Assembly (NCBI GenBank): GCA_026786155.1
Contig: JAJAYR010000201.1
Coordinates: forward strand, 1-9,239
Origin: Pyrinomonadaceae bacterium
GTDB taxonomy: Bacteria > Acidobacteriota > Blastocatellia > Pyrinomonadales > Pyrinomonadaceae
Length of the DNA stretch: 9,239 nt
Direction of reading: 5' to 3'
Shown here: positions 1 through 6,241 of the stretch, in pieces
Layout: each line of letters opens with the position of its first letter
Numbering within the stretch: position 1 is the first letter of the stretch
Translations under genes and position numbers: made by a program
Notes under the pieces: model-generated
Told to the model about the DNA's origin: nothing
Database searches by the model: none
What the model saw: the letters and a program-made list of their open reading frames with translations, nothing else

Positions 1-2397
1 CTTTTCAATCAAATTCTTTTGTCCGAAGCCGGGAAAACTAACCGTCAATTTCACGTTGTCGCCCGTTCCTTCGCGCCGCAAAATTAAGCCTTTGCCGTAT
101 TTGGCGTGGCGCACGTGCGAACCGGCGACAAAACCGGCGGCGATTTTGGATTTTGGATTTTGGATTTTGGATTGGTCTGAACCGGCGGCTTTCAGTTTTT
201 CAAGTCCCGAAAGCGGTTTCGGCGCGTCGGGTTGGTTCTCGATTCTCGACTCTCGACTCTCGACTTTTTTCGTTTTGAAAAACTCGGCAATTGCGTCCGA
301 ACTGTTGTAAGTTTTTCCGGTGTAAGTCGCTTTCGGTTTTTCTCTCTCCGGTTGGGCTTCACCTTTTAACGCCTTGACCGCGTATTTGTTGGAGTTGACG
401 GCAGAATTTTTTCTGAAGGACAGCCACGACGTGCCGCGCGACAAATCACGAATCATATCGAGCGGCATTTCGTTCAAAAATTGCGACGGTTCAGCCGCCA
501 TTTCTTCGCCATAGACGCGGCGGCGCATCGCGTGTGTAACGTATAAAATTCTTTCGGCGCGAGTGATGGCGACATACGCCAAACGCCGTTCTTCTTCAAG
601 TTGCTTCGCGTCATTTATCGAACGCGAATGCGGGAAAATTCCGTCTTCCAAACCGACGAGAAAGACAATTGGAAACTCCAAACCTTTCGCCGCGTGAACC
701 GTCATCATCGTTACGGCGGCGTTGCGGTCATATTTGTCAGTGTCGGACGAAAGCGCGGAATGGTCAATAAAATCCCGCAGTCCGTCGGCTTCCTGTTTAT
801 CATAATCAATCGCCGCGTTGACTAATTCCTGCAAGTTTTCGAGCCGCGATTCGGATTCTTCGGAGTTTTCTTCGCGCAGCATTTTTGAATAACCCGTCTC
901 CTCAATCGCCGCGATAACGACTTCCGAAACCGCTTTGTCAGTCTGCGCCGCTTCGCTGACTTGTTTGGAAAGTTTTTCGATTATTTTCTTGAAACCGCGT
1001 AATGCTTCCAATGCTCGCGGCGTTAAATTGCGCGGCTGTTCATATTTTTCATCCGTGATAATCGCCAAAGTTTCCCATAACGACGAGCCGAAATCTTTGG
1101 CGCGAAACGCTAATTCGTCGAGCGAAGTTTTGCCAAGCCCGCGCGTCGGCGTGTTGACGACGCGCTGAAAGGCGATGTCGTCGAACGGATTCAAAGCCAT
1201 TTTCAAATATGCAATGACATCTTTGACTTCGGCGCGTTCGTAAAATGAAAATCCGCCGACGATATTGTATTCGATTCGCTGACGGCGCAGGGCTTCTTCA
1301 AAAACACGCGACTGCGCGTTCGTCCGGTAAAGAATCGCCATTTTGTCCTTCGGACTGTTGCGCCGGTAATCAATGATTTTCGACGCGACGAAACGCCCTT
1401 CATTGTCTGCGTCCATCGCCTGATAATAATAAATCTTTTCGCCGTCAACTTTGTCCGTCCAGAGTTTTTTCTCTTTGCGCCCTTCGTTGTTGCTGATAAT
1501 CGCGTCGGCGACATCGAGAATCGTCTGCGTCGAACGATAATTCTGTTCGAGCATAATCACTTTCGCGTTCGGATAATGTTTTTCAAACGATAAAATATTT
1601 GCGATGTCTGCGCCTCGGAACGAGTATATGGATTGCGCGTCATCGCCAACGACGCAGATATTCTGCTGTTTTTCGGTCAAATAATTTATCAAAGCGAACT
1701 GCAAAGCGTTCGTGTCCTGATATTCGTCAACCAGAATATATTTAAATTTGTTGTTATATTTTTCGCGGACTTCCGTCGAAATTCGCAAAAGTTTAACGGT
1801 TTTTATCAGCAAATCGTCAAAGTCGAGCGCGTTGGCGTTGTTTAGGCGTTCCTCATACATTTTGAAAACGCGGGCGATTGCCGCCTTGCGTTCGTCGGTG
1901 TATTCGACGCTCGACGCATACATTTCAAAATCTTCGCCGCGATTTTTCGATGCCGAAATCGCACTTTGAACGGCACGAGCCGACAACTGCTTGTCGTCCA
2001 TTCCGATGTCTTTGACACATGCCTTGATAACCTTCTGCGAATCGCTCGTGTCGTAAATCGTGAAAGATTTATTGTAGCCTTCCTGTAAATGTTCGATGTC
2101 TTGCCGCAGAATGCGGACGCAGAGCGAGTGAAAAGTCGAAATCAGCGGCGCGGACTGCAATTTCTGACCTTCCAAAAATCCGTTGACGCGCTCGCGCATT
2201 TCCCCGGCGGCTTTGTTGGTGAACGTAACGGCTAAAATGTTATACGGCGGCACACCTTTTTCGGCGATTAAATAAGCGATTCGCAATGTAATGACGCGCG
2301 TTTTGCCTGAACCCGCGCCCGCCAAAACGAGCAACGCGCCTTCGGTTTGTTCGACGGCGGCACGTTGCGGCGCATTTAGAGAAGATAGAATTTCCAT
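1..2397 (-). CDS. uvrD: UvrD/PcrA-type ATP-dependent DNA helicase (C-terminus cut by window edge)
   Basis: This is a superfamily 1A 3'-5' DNA helicase of the kind that acts in nucleotide excision and mismatch repair and clears stalled forks or RNA polymerase. The minus frame is open from ATG at 2397 to the window edge, 799 codons. Visible motifs in order: Q-motif (LNAPQRAAV, about residues 7-15), Walker A AGAGSGKT with K32, TFTNKAA (motif Ia), Walker B/motif II VDEYQDT at 223-229, GDDAQSIYSFRGA (motif III), EQNYRS (motif IV), TVHAAKGLEF with GLEDGIFPH (motif V region), and VAITRAE (motif VI). After a low-complexity linker (roughly residues 660-750) comes the small UvrD/PcrA C-terminal domain (AGSHVRHAKYGKG, LTVSFPGFGQKNLIEK), so only a few residues are probably missing. 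Two 7-bp tandem arrays lie in the linker. There is no clear Shine-Dalgarno before the ATG. The family call is secure; choosing between the names uvrD and pcrA is arbitrary. Confidence 0.96.
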   Translation of the reverse strand, partial: MEILSSLNAPQRAAVEQTEGALLVLAGAGSGKTRVITLRIAYLIAEKGVPPYNILAVTFTNKAAGEMRERVNGFLEGQKLQSAPLISTFHSLCVRILRQDIEHLQEGYNKSFTIYDTSDSQKVIKACVKDIGMDDKQLSARAVQSAISASKNRGEDFEMYASSVEYTDERKAAIARVFKMYEERLNNANALDFDDLLIKTVKLLRISTEVREKYNNKFKYILVDEYQDTNALQFALINYLTEKQQNICVVGDDAQSIYSFRGADIANILSFEKHYPNAKVIMLEQNYRSTQTILDVADAIISNNEGRKEKKLWTDKVDGEKIYYYQAMDADNEGRFVASKIIDYRRNSPKDKMAILYRTNAQSRVFEEALRRQRIEYNIVGGFSFYERAEVKDVIAYLKMALNPFDDIAFQRVVNTPTRGLGKTSLDELAFRAKDFGSSLWETLAIITDEKYEQPRNLTPRALEALRGFKKIIEKLSKQVSEAAQTDKAVSEVVIAAIEETGYSKMLREENSEESESRLENLQELVNAAIDYDKQEADGLRDFIDHSALSSDTDKYDRNAAVTMMTVHAAKGLEFPIVFLVGLEDGIFPHSRSINDAKQLEEERRLAYVAITRAERILYVTHAMRRRVYGEEMAAEPSQFLNEMPLDMIRDLSRGTSWLSFRKNSAVNSNKYAVKALKGEAQPEREKPKATYTGKTYNSSDAIAEFFKTKKVESRESRIENQPDAPKPLSGLEKLKAAGSDQSKIQNPKSKIAAGFVAGSHVRHAKYGKGLILRREGTGDNVKLTVSFPGFGQKNLIEK
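142..169. repeat. 4 x 7-bp tandem repeat (unit GATTTTG) in the helicase linker
   Basis: Four perfect copies of GATTTTG (minus strand CAAAATC), followed by a fifth partial copy. On the helicase strand it reads as residues SKIQNPKSKI, just before the C-terminal domain. A seven-base unit is not a multiple of three, so gain or loss of one copy would frameshift the gene; only steps of three copies keep the frame. The unit has no stop codon in any of its three helicase-strand frames. Confidence 0.9.
238..265. repeat. 4 x 7-bp tandem repeat (unit CTCGACT) in the helicase linker
   Basis: Three perfect copies and one copy with a single mismatch (CTCGATT) of CTCGACT. The array encodes the linker segment VESRESRIE of the helicase. 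It has the same unit length and copy number as the neighbouring GATTTTG array about 70 bp away but an unrelated sequence. It is also stop-free in all three frames on the coding strand. Confidence 0.9.
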
Positions 2398-2417
2398 AAT
2401 TATTTGGTGAAAGTTTA

Positions 2418-2446
2418 ATGGTAAATTTTTAATCGTAAAGCGTCAA
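2418..2446 (-). promoter_or_regulatory. Candidate sigma70-type promoter for the helicase gene
   Basis: On the minus strand TTGACG (top 2441-2446) is followed by a 17-bp spacer and TACCAT (top 2418-2423), matching five of six and four of six consensus positions. Transcription would begin near 2411, leaving a leader of about 14 nt before the ATG at 2397. The -35 hexamer overlaps a short palindrome, CGTC-AAA-GACG (2441-2451). This rests on sequence match only. Confidence 0.35.
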
Positions 2447-2458
2447 AGACGAAAATTT

Positions 2459-2490
2459 TTGACATAAATCTCTCAGAATGAGAATATAAA
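2459..2490 (+). promoter_or_regulatory. Candidate promoter of the higBA operon
   Basis: A perfect -35 hexamer TTGACA lies at 2459-2464. Possible -10 boxes are GAATAT at 2482-2487 (17-bp spacer, weak match) and TATAAA at 2485-2490 (good match but a 20-bp spacer). Either would start RNA at or within a few bases of the higB ATG at 2496. Together with the absence of a Shine-Dalgarno there, this suggests a very short leader or a leaderless toxin message. The -10 assignment is uncertain. Confidence 0.4.
2471..2483. promoter_or_regulatory. Palindrome TCTCA-GAA-TGAGA, candidate HigA operator
   Basis: A perfect 5-bp inverted repeat with a 3-bp centre sits between the -35 and -10 elements proposed for higBA. 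HigA-type antitoxins usually repress their own operon by binding a palindrome overlapping the promoter through their helix-turn-helix domain. The location fits, but binding is inferred. Confidence 0.4.
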
Positions 2491-2495
2491 ACTTG

Positions 2496-2789
2496 ATGCG
2501 AATTATCAGCAAAAGAGCGTTGCGGGAATTTTGGAAAAACGAAGCGTTTGCCGAACAGCCTTTAGAAGATTGGTATCGTTCGGTCAGAAAAGCCGATTGG
2601 GAAAACTTTGCCGATATACGAGCGACATTCAGACACGCCGACGTTTTTCGAGATTGTGTGATTTTCGATGTTGGAGGCAACAATTACAGGCTGATTGCTA
2701 AAGTTCGCTATCAAAGAAAAAAGGTCTTTGTGCGATTTGTTTTGAGTCATTCCGATTATGATAAGGATAAGTGGAAAAGCGATTGTTAA
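2496..2789 (+). CDS. higB: HigB-type mRNA interferase toxin
   Basis: A 97-residue protein of the HigB-like toxin family (RelE superfamily fold), whose members cut mRNA on the ribosome and stop growth until neutralised by HigA. It matches the family along its whole length: the N-terminal MRIISKRALREFW block, the DWYRSVRKADWENFADIRATF segment split around residues 25-45, the FDVGGNNYRLIAKVRY strand pair at 57-72, and the C-terminal SHSDYDKDKW (84-93), equivalent to the conserved THAEYD motif. The ATG at 2496 is preferred over an in-frame TTG one codon upstream because family members begin with M-R-(I/V)-I. No Shine-Dalgarno precedes it. The gene starts 98 bp from the divergent helicase gene and is followed after 9 bp by its antitoxin. 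The toxin-first order is typical of higBA. Confidence 0.93.
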   Translation: MRIISKRALREFWKNEAFAEQPLEDWYRSVRKADWENFADIRATFRHADVFRDCVIFDVGGNNYRLIAKVRYQRKKVFVRFVLSHSDYDKDKWKSDC

Positions 2790-2798
2790 TGAGGATTT

Positions 2799-3191
2799 AT
2801 GTTTGATAAGAAAATTTACGGAAGTTTGTTGGCGGACGTTTTGCCAACGGTCATCGAAACTGAAGAAGAATGTCGGCGCGTTGAAAACATCGTCGGCGAA
2901 TTATTGAAAAAAGGCGACAACATTTTGCCCGAAGAAGAAAAATTGCTCGATTTGCTCTCTGATTTGATTGAAATTTACGAAGATAAAGTTTATCCGATTG
3001 AAGACGCGCCGCCGCATAAAATGCTTGAGTTTTTGATACGGGAAAATGATTTGAAACAGAGCGACTTGCTCCATATTTTCGGCTCCAGCGGAATCGCTTC
3101 GGAAGTCGTCAACGGCAAGCGTTCGATCAGCAAAGCGCAGGCGAAGAAATTAGCGGCATTTTTTAAGGTTTCGGTCGGACTGTTTATTTAA
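2799..3191 (+). CDS. higA: HigA-type antitoxin with XRE-like helix-turn-helix
   Basis: A 130-residue protein that should bind and neutralise HigB and repress the operon. The N-terminal part (about 10-66) is acidic and helical, rich in E and L, ending in LLSDLIEIYEDKVYPI, as in the HigA/YgjM-like group. Residues 74-125 form a Cro/C1-type helix-turn-helix, with KQSDLLHIFG and the recognition-helix region SGIASEVVNGKRSIS. It is preceded by GAGG at 2791-2794, four bases from the ATG, within the gap after the higB stop. Better ribosome-binding signals for the antitoxin than for the toxin would favour excess antitoxin. The last 8 bp overlap the end of the convergent hydrolase gene, leaving no room for an independent terminator. 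Confidence 0.93.
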   Translation: MFDKKIYGSLLADVLPTVIETEEECRRVENIVGELLKKGDNILPEEEKLLDLLSDLIEIYEDKVYPIEDAPPHKMLEFLIRENDLKQSDLLHIFGSSGIASEVVNGKRSISKAQAKKLAAFFKVSVGLFI

Positions 3192-3741
3192 TCAGTTCCT
3201 GAATCGCCTTAAACTGTTCGTGTTTCGCGTCTTTCATCAATTCAAACAAAGCCATCTCGACTGACGACGGGACAACGCCGCTCGCCTGCATTTTGCGAAG
3301 CGCGATTTCTTTGTCGGGCGTAAAACGCGAACTGACGCAATCGTGCAAAAGGTGAACCGCGTAATTTTCGTTTAATAAATCGTGCGCGGTTTGATTGATG
3401 CAAACGTGCGCCTCCAATCCGCAAAGAACGATTTGGCTCGCGCCGGTTGCCCGTAATTTCTCCATAAACGCGCTTGCGCCGCACGAGCTAAACGCGGTTT
3501 TTTCGACGAATTCAAATTCGGGCGGCAGCGAAAAAAGAATTTCTTCCGCCGTTCTGCCCAAACCTTTCGGATATTGTTCGGTAACGATAACTGGCAAACC
3601 TAAAATTTGAAAGCCGCGCACGACGAGCGAGGTGCGCGAAACGATTTGGGCAAAATCGTTGATCGGCGAACGAAACGCTTCCTGTAAATCAACGACAACG
3701 AGCGCGGTTTTCGCTTTGTCTAAAATGTTGGAATGTGTCAT
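3184..3741 (-). CDS. Isochorismatase-family cysteine hydrolase, ISOC1/ISOC2-like
   Basis: A 185-residue single-domain hydrolase of the isochorismatase-like superfamily. The expected catalytic triad is visible: D18 in VVVDLQEAF, K81 in VEKTAFS, and the nucleophile C114 in GLEAHVCINQT. The TEQYPKGLG segment (54-62) and the C-terminal EQFKAIQELIK closely resemble the animal ISOC1/ISOC2 branch and its bacterial relatives, rather than EntB-type isochorismatases or classical nicotinamidases. The substrate of this branch is not established, so no pathway is assigned. The start at 3741 gives the normal family N-terminus but has no obvious Shine-Dalgarno. The gene is monocistronic on the minus strand, tail-to-tail with higA with an 8-bp overlap, so it looks like a housekeeping gene beside the toxin-antitoxin pair and not a part of it. 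Confidence 0.9.
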   Translation of the reverse strand: MTHSNILDKAKTALVVVDLQEAFRSPINDFAQIVSRTSLVVRGFQILGLPVIVTEQYPKGLGRTAEEILFSLPPEFEFVEKTAFSSCGASAFMEKLRATGASQIVLCGLEAHVCINQTAHDLLNENYAVHLLHDCVSSRFTPDKEIALRKMQASGVVPSSVEMALFELMKDAKHEQFKAIQELIK

Positions 3742-3772
3742 TTTGCTTGATTAAGTGTCGAAAATTTTTTAA

Positions 3773-3913
3773 TGTTCAGGTAAATCTGAAATTCAGCGCA
3801 AGAGAAGTTTAACTTATGCGGCGGGCAACGTAAAGAAAGACATTCCGCGTCTTAAATCTCTTACCGGCGCAAAAATTTACACGATTCCAAAAAATAAATT
3901 TGAGGTTTTATGA
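3773..3913 (+). other. Open frame without a normal start codon, overlapping the next gene at ATGA (possible gene remnant)
   Basis: This 168-bp spacer between two genes contains a frame open for 46 codons after the TAA at 3770. It includes protein-like stretches such as TYAAGNVKKDIPRLKSLTG and IYTIPKNKFEVL. Its TGA (3911-3913) overlaps the ATG of the following gene (3910) in the ATGA arrangement typical of coupled genes. There is no ATG, GTG or TTG in the frame, so it cannot be called as an intact gene. It may be the tail of a decayed upstream gene, or chance. Apart from GAGG at 3902-3905, which serves the next gene, I see no other clear signal in this spacer. Confidence 0.2.
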
Positions 3914-5865
3914 AGTTGCACAAATTATTTTCGGCGACGGCTCTGGTTTTGCTCATTCTGTGTTTCGCGCAGACGGCGGTTTTCGCTAAAGATGAATGGC
4001 TGAAAATCCAATCGAAAAATTTTCAGCTTTACGGCAACGCGAGCGAAAAAGAGATTCGTGGCGTGGCGACGAAACTCGAACAATTCCGCGAGGCGTTTCG
4101 CCAGATTTTCCCCAGAGTTAAATATAATTCGGCGATTCCGACGAACGTCATCGTTTTCAAAAGCGACAAATCTTTCAGAGATTACAAGCCGGTTGACGCG
4201 AAAGGCAAACCGAGCGATTGGATTGCCGGTTATTTTCAAAGCGGCGAAGACGTCAATTACATCGCGCTCTCAACCGAGGGCGCACGCGCCGACACGTATC
4301 AAATAATTTTTCACGAATACGTTCATTTTCTCGTTGACAGCGATTTGGGACGCTCGAACATTCCGGCGTGGTTCAACGAGGGAATCGCCGAGTATTACGA
4401 GCAATTTACGATTGAAAACGACGATAAAGTAACTCTGGGCGGGCTTGATCAGAATAATCTGCTTCTGTTGCAGCAGAATAAACTGATTCCGTTCGAGACG
4501 TTTTTCAACATTGATAATTATTCGCTGCATCAGCAGGGAAGCGACGGCGTAGGACTTTTTTACGCGCAGGCGTGGGCGTTGATGCATTATTTGATACAAA
4601 GCGACAACGGCGCAAGAAATCCGCAGTTGGGGAAGTTTTTGAATCTTGTAATGTCCGGCAAGCAGCCGAAGACAGCTTTCGGCGAAGCGTTTCAAACCGA
4701 TTACGCGACGATGGAAAAGGATTTGAAAAAATACGTCGAACAGCGCACGTTTCGCGTTCAGATTGCGAAATTCAAAAATAAATTAACCTTCGATGCCGAT
4801 ATGAAAATCGCGCCGATGACCGAATCGGACGCGAAAGCGACGCTCGGCGATTTGCTTTTTCATACGAATCGTTTGACCGAAGCCGAAGCGCATTTGCAAA
4901 CCGCCCTGACGCTCGATGCCGCTTCGGTGTTGGCGAATACGGCACTCGGTTTGATTAAATCCAAACAGAAAAACTTCGCCGATGCGAAGAAATATCTGGA
5001 AAAAGCGGTTGGTTTGGACGACAAAAATTATCTGACCCATTATCAATACGCGCTCGTTCTGAGCCGCGAAGGAATGACCGAATTCGGTTTTGTGTCGAAT
5101 TACAGCGGCGAGCAGGCGGCGAAAATGCGCGAATCGCTGAAAAAATCAATCGCGTTGAATCCGAATTTTCCCGAAAATTATAATCTCTACGCCTTTATCA
5201 GTTATATTCGCGGCGAAAATTTGGATGAAGCGATTGAATATCTCGACAAAGCGGTTAAAGCCGCGCCCGGCAATCAATGGTATCAGATTCGCGCCGCCGA
5301 AATTTATCTGCGAAAAGAAGATTTCACCAAAGCCAGACAAATCGCGCAGAAGGTTTTTGAAACGGCGGCGGACGAATATCTGCGCGTCTATGCTAAAAAT
5401 ACGGTCGGGCAAATCAATTCTTACGAAGCGCAGCTCGAAAGCGTCAAAAATTACAATAACCGACCGCCGCAGATGCACACGACGGACAAACCTTTGACCG
5501 AAGAAGAACTCGCGCGGCTCAACGAACAGGCGATGCTCGAAGGTATTAATCAAACGCTCCGAAAACCGAAAACGGACGAAAAAAGAATTCTCGGTTATCT
5601 GACGAAAATCGAATGCGGAAAGGGAATCGAATACTCGGTAAAAGTTGACGGCGGCGCGATAAAGTTTCATTCGGAAAACTTCGATTCGCTGTTTTTGATG
5701 TCGTTCGACGGCGGTTCGGCGGGCGGCGAATTCGGCTGCGGAACGCTCAAGAATGAAATGTTCGCCGTTATCAATTATCGTCCGGCGGCGAACGCGAAAA
5801 CGAAATCGGCGGGCGAGATTGTCTCAATCGAATTTGTGCCGAAAAATTTTAAGTTTTTGAATTAG
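3910..5865 (+). CDS. Exported MA-like HExxH metalloprotease/TPR protein
   Basis: A 651-residue protein. Residues 1-26 are a Sec signal peptide (positive KLHK, hydrophobic core, cleavage expected near VFA-K). Residues about 28-285 resemble gluzincin peptidase MA-like domains: the zinc motif HEYVH at 135-139 is followed by PAWFNEGIAEYYE, which supplies the third ligand glutamate (E157 most likely, E161 the alternative). About five TPR units follow between residues 308 and 490, one interrupted near 390-405. The linker around 515-555 is polar. Residues about 558-651 form a separate beta-rich domain with cysteines C569 and C610 and the ending GEIVSIEFVPKNF. The protein is probably periplasmic or cell-surface and may act on peptides or bind protein partners. 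The substrate is unknown. GAGG at 3902-3905 lies four bases before the ATG. No operon partner is evident. Confidence 0.88.
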   Translation: MKLHKLFSATALVLLILCFAQTAVFAKDEWLKIQSKNFQLYGNASEKEIRGVATKLEQFREAFRQIFPRVKYNSAIPTNVIVFKSDKSFRDYKPVDAKGKPSDWIAGYFQSGEDVNYIALSTEGARADTYQIIFHEYVHFLVDSDLGRSNIPAWFNEGIAEYYEQFTIENDDKVTLGGLDQNNLLLLQQNKLIPFETFFNIDNYSLHQQGSDGVGLFYAQAWALMHYLIQSDNGARNPQLGKFLNLVMSGKQPKTAFGEAFQTDYATMEKDLKKYVEQRTFRVQIAKFKNKLTFDADMKIAPMTESDAKATLGDLLFHTNRLTEAEAHLQTALTLDAASVLANTALGLIKSKQKNFADAKKYLEKAVGLDDKNYLTHYQYALVLSREGMTEFGFVSNYSGEQAAKMRESLKKSIALNPNFPENYNLYAFISYIRGENLDEAIEYLDKAVKAAPGNQWYQIRAAEIYLRKEDFTKARQIAQKVFETAADEYLRVYAKNTVGQINSYEAQLESVKNYNNRPPQMHTTDKPLTEEELARLNEQAMLEGINQTLRKPKTDEKRILGYLTKIECGKGIEYSVKVDGGAIKFHSENFDSLFLMSFDGGSAGGEFGCGTLKNEMFAVINYRPAANAKTKSAGEIVSIEFVPKNFKFLN

Positions 5866-5874
5866 AGGAAAATG

Positions 5875-5942
5875 TCAGAACCGGAAGCGGCAGCGACCCG
5901 GCTCATCATTGTCAAGCCGGTCGCTACCGCTCCCGGTTCTGA
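5875..5942. repeat. 68-bp imperfect palindrome (REP-like or hairpin element)
   Basis: The left arm 5875-5903 and right arm 5915-5942 pair in 26 of 28 positions, with two mismatches (5885/5932 and 5891/5926) and one bulged base (5899), around an 11-nt loop. The arms begin TCAGAACCGG and end CCGGTTCTGA. The element starts 10 bp after the stop of the metalloprotease gene. No T-run follows either arm, so it is not a classical intrinsic terminator, although the RNA hairpin could still protect 3' ends. Its right arm encodes the final residues (QNRER) and TAG of the small minus-strand gene. No flanking target duplication is seen. It could be a REP/BIME-type element or a small MITE. Confidence 0.8.
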
Positions 5943-6133
5943 CTCGTATCTCCGATATTGGATTCGGGTGAATTTTCTTTGGCGGCGCGTTTCTTTTCAT
6001 CGCGCATTTTTCTTTCGCGCATTTCCTTTTTATAAGTTACAAAGAAAAAATAAACCGCCGCTGTGCTGATGACTAAAATCAAAATCATCATCGCGGCGAT
6101 AAAATAAATCTCGGCTTTTGAAGCATACGGCAT
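5924..6133 (-). CDS. Small single-pass membrane protein, unknown function
   Basis: A 69-residue protein I do not recognise. Residues about 8-33 (IYFIAAMMILILVISTAAVY plus FFFVTY) form one strong transmembrane helix. They are followed by a highly charged basic tail (KKEMRERKMRDEKKRAAKEN), which by the positive-inside rule should be cytoplasmic. The hydrophobic-then-charged layout is unlikely in non-coding DNA, so I favour a real gene. The ATG at 6133 is chosen because it directly precedes the helix; the frame stays open far upstream, but that part is the antisense of hutI. No good Shine-Dalgarno is seen (GGAAAG lies too far upstream). The stop and last five residues come from the palindromic element. 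The gene is divergent from hutI across 108 bp. Confidence 0.6.
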   Translation of the reverse strand: MPYASKAEIYFIAAMMILILVISTAAVYFFFVTYKKEMRERKMRDEKKRAAKENSPESNIGDTSQNRER

Positions 6134-6151
6134 AAATTCAATTTTAACTTT

Positions 6152-6217
6152 CCGGCGGCAACTAAGCAAAGCGATTGGTAAAGCGATTTGCCGCCGAATC
6201 CAATGTTCAAGTATGCT
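6152..6217. promoter_or_regulatory. Repeat-rich upstream region of hutI with candidate promoter
   Basis: The 108-bp spacer between the small membrane gene and hutI contains a 9-bp inverted repeat, CGGCGGCAA (6153-6161) and TTGCCGCCG (6188-6196). Between and overlapping these arms is a 9-bp direct repeat, AAAGCGATT, at 6168-6176 and 6180-6188. A weak plus-strand promoter, TTGCCG (6188-6193) with an 18-bp spacer and TATGCT (6212-6217), overlaps the right arm. The arrangement would suit a repressor or activator site controlling histidine utilisation, but no known Hut regulator motif is recognised. Confidence 0.3.
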
Positions 6218-6241
6218 GAATAGTTTGCCGCGTCCGAATTT

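Noticed and set aside
142..265. CRISPR array or minisatellite locus
   Set aside because: The units are only 7 bp, tandem without spacers, and lie within an intact coding frame; no cas genes are nearby.
56..310. Plus-strand open frame with FWILDW and DSRLST-like stretches
   Set aside because: It is antisense to the helicase. The odd peptide is just the translation of the two heptamer arrays on the wrong strand.
1..2397. Frameshift or pseudogenisation of the helicase caused by the repeat arrays
   Set aside because: The conserved C-terminal domain is read in the same frame as the ATG and motifs I-VI, so the frame is intact across both arrays.
2496..3741. Toxin-antitoxin pair plus hydrolase as a three-gene defence system
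   Set aside because: The hydrolase is on the opposite strand, converges on higA and belongs to a widespread housekeeping-like branch; nothing links it functionally to HigBA.
5146..5670. Long minus-strand open frame (174 codons) within the protease/TPR gene
   Set aside because: Rich in R, F and I, with no recognisable domain. It lies wholly antisense to a gene with a signal peptide, HExxH motif and TPRs, and is a composition shadow.
5875..5942. Intrinsic (rho-independent) terminator
   Set aside because: The stem is strong, but neither side is followed by a run of T residues, so it was recorded as a palindromic repeat instead.
5872..6069. Plus-strand 65-codon open frame starting in the palindrome
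   Set aside because: It starts inside the inverted repeat and reads antisense to the membrane miniprotein, whose helix-plus-charged-tail layout is far more protein-like.
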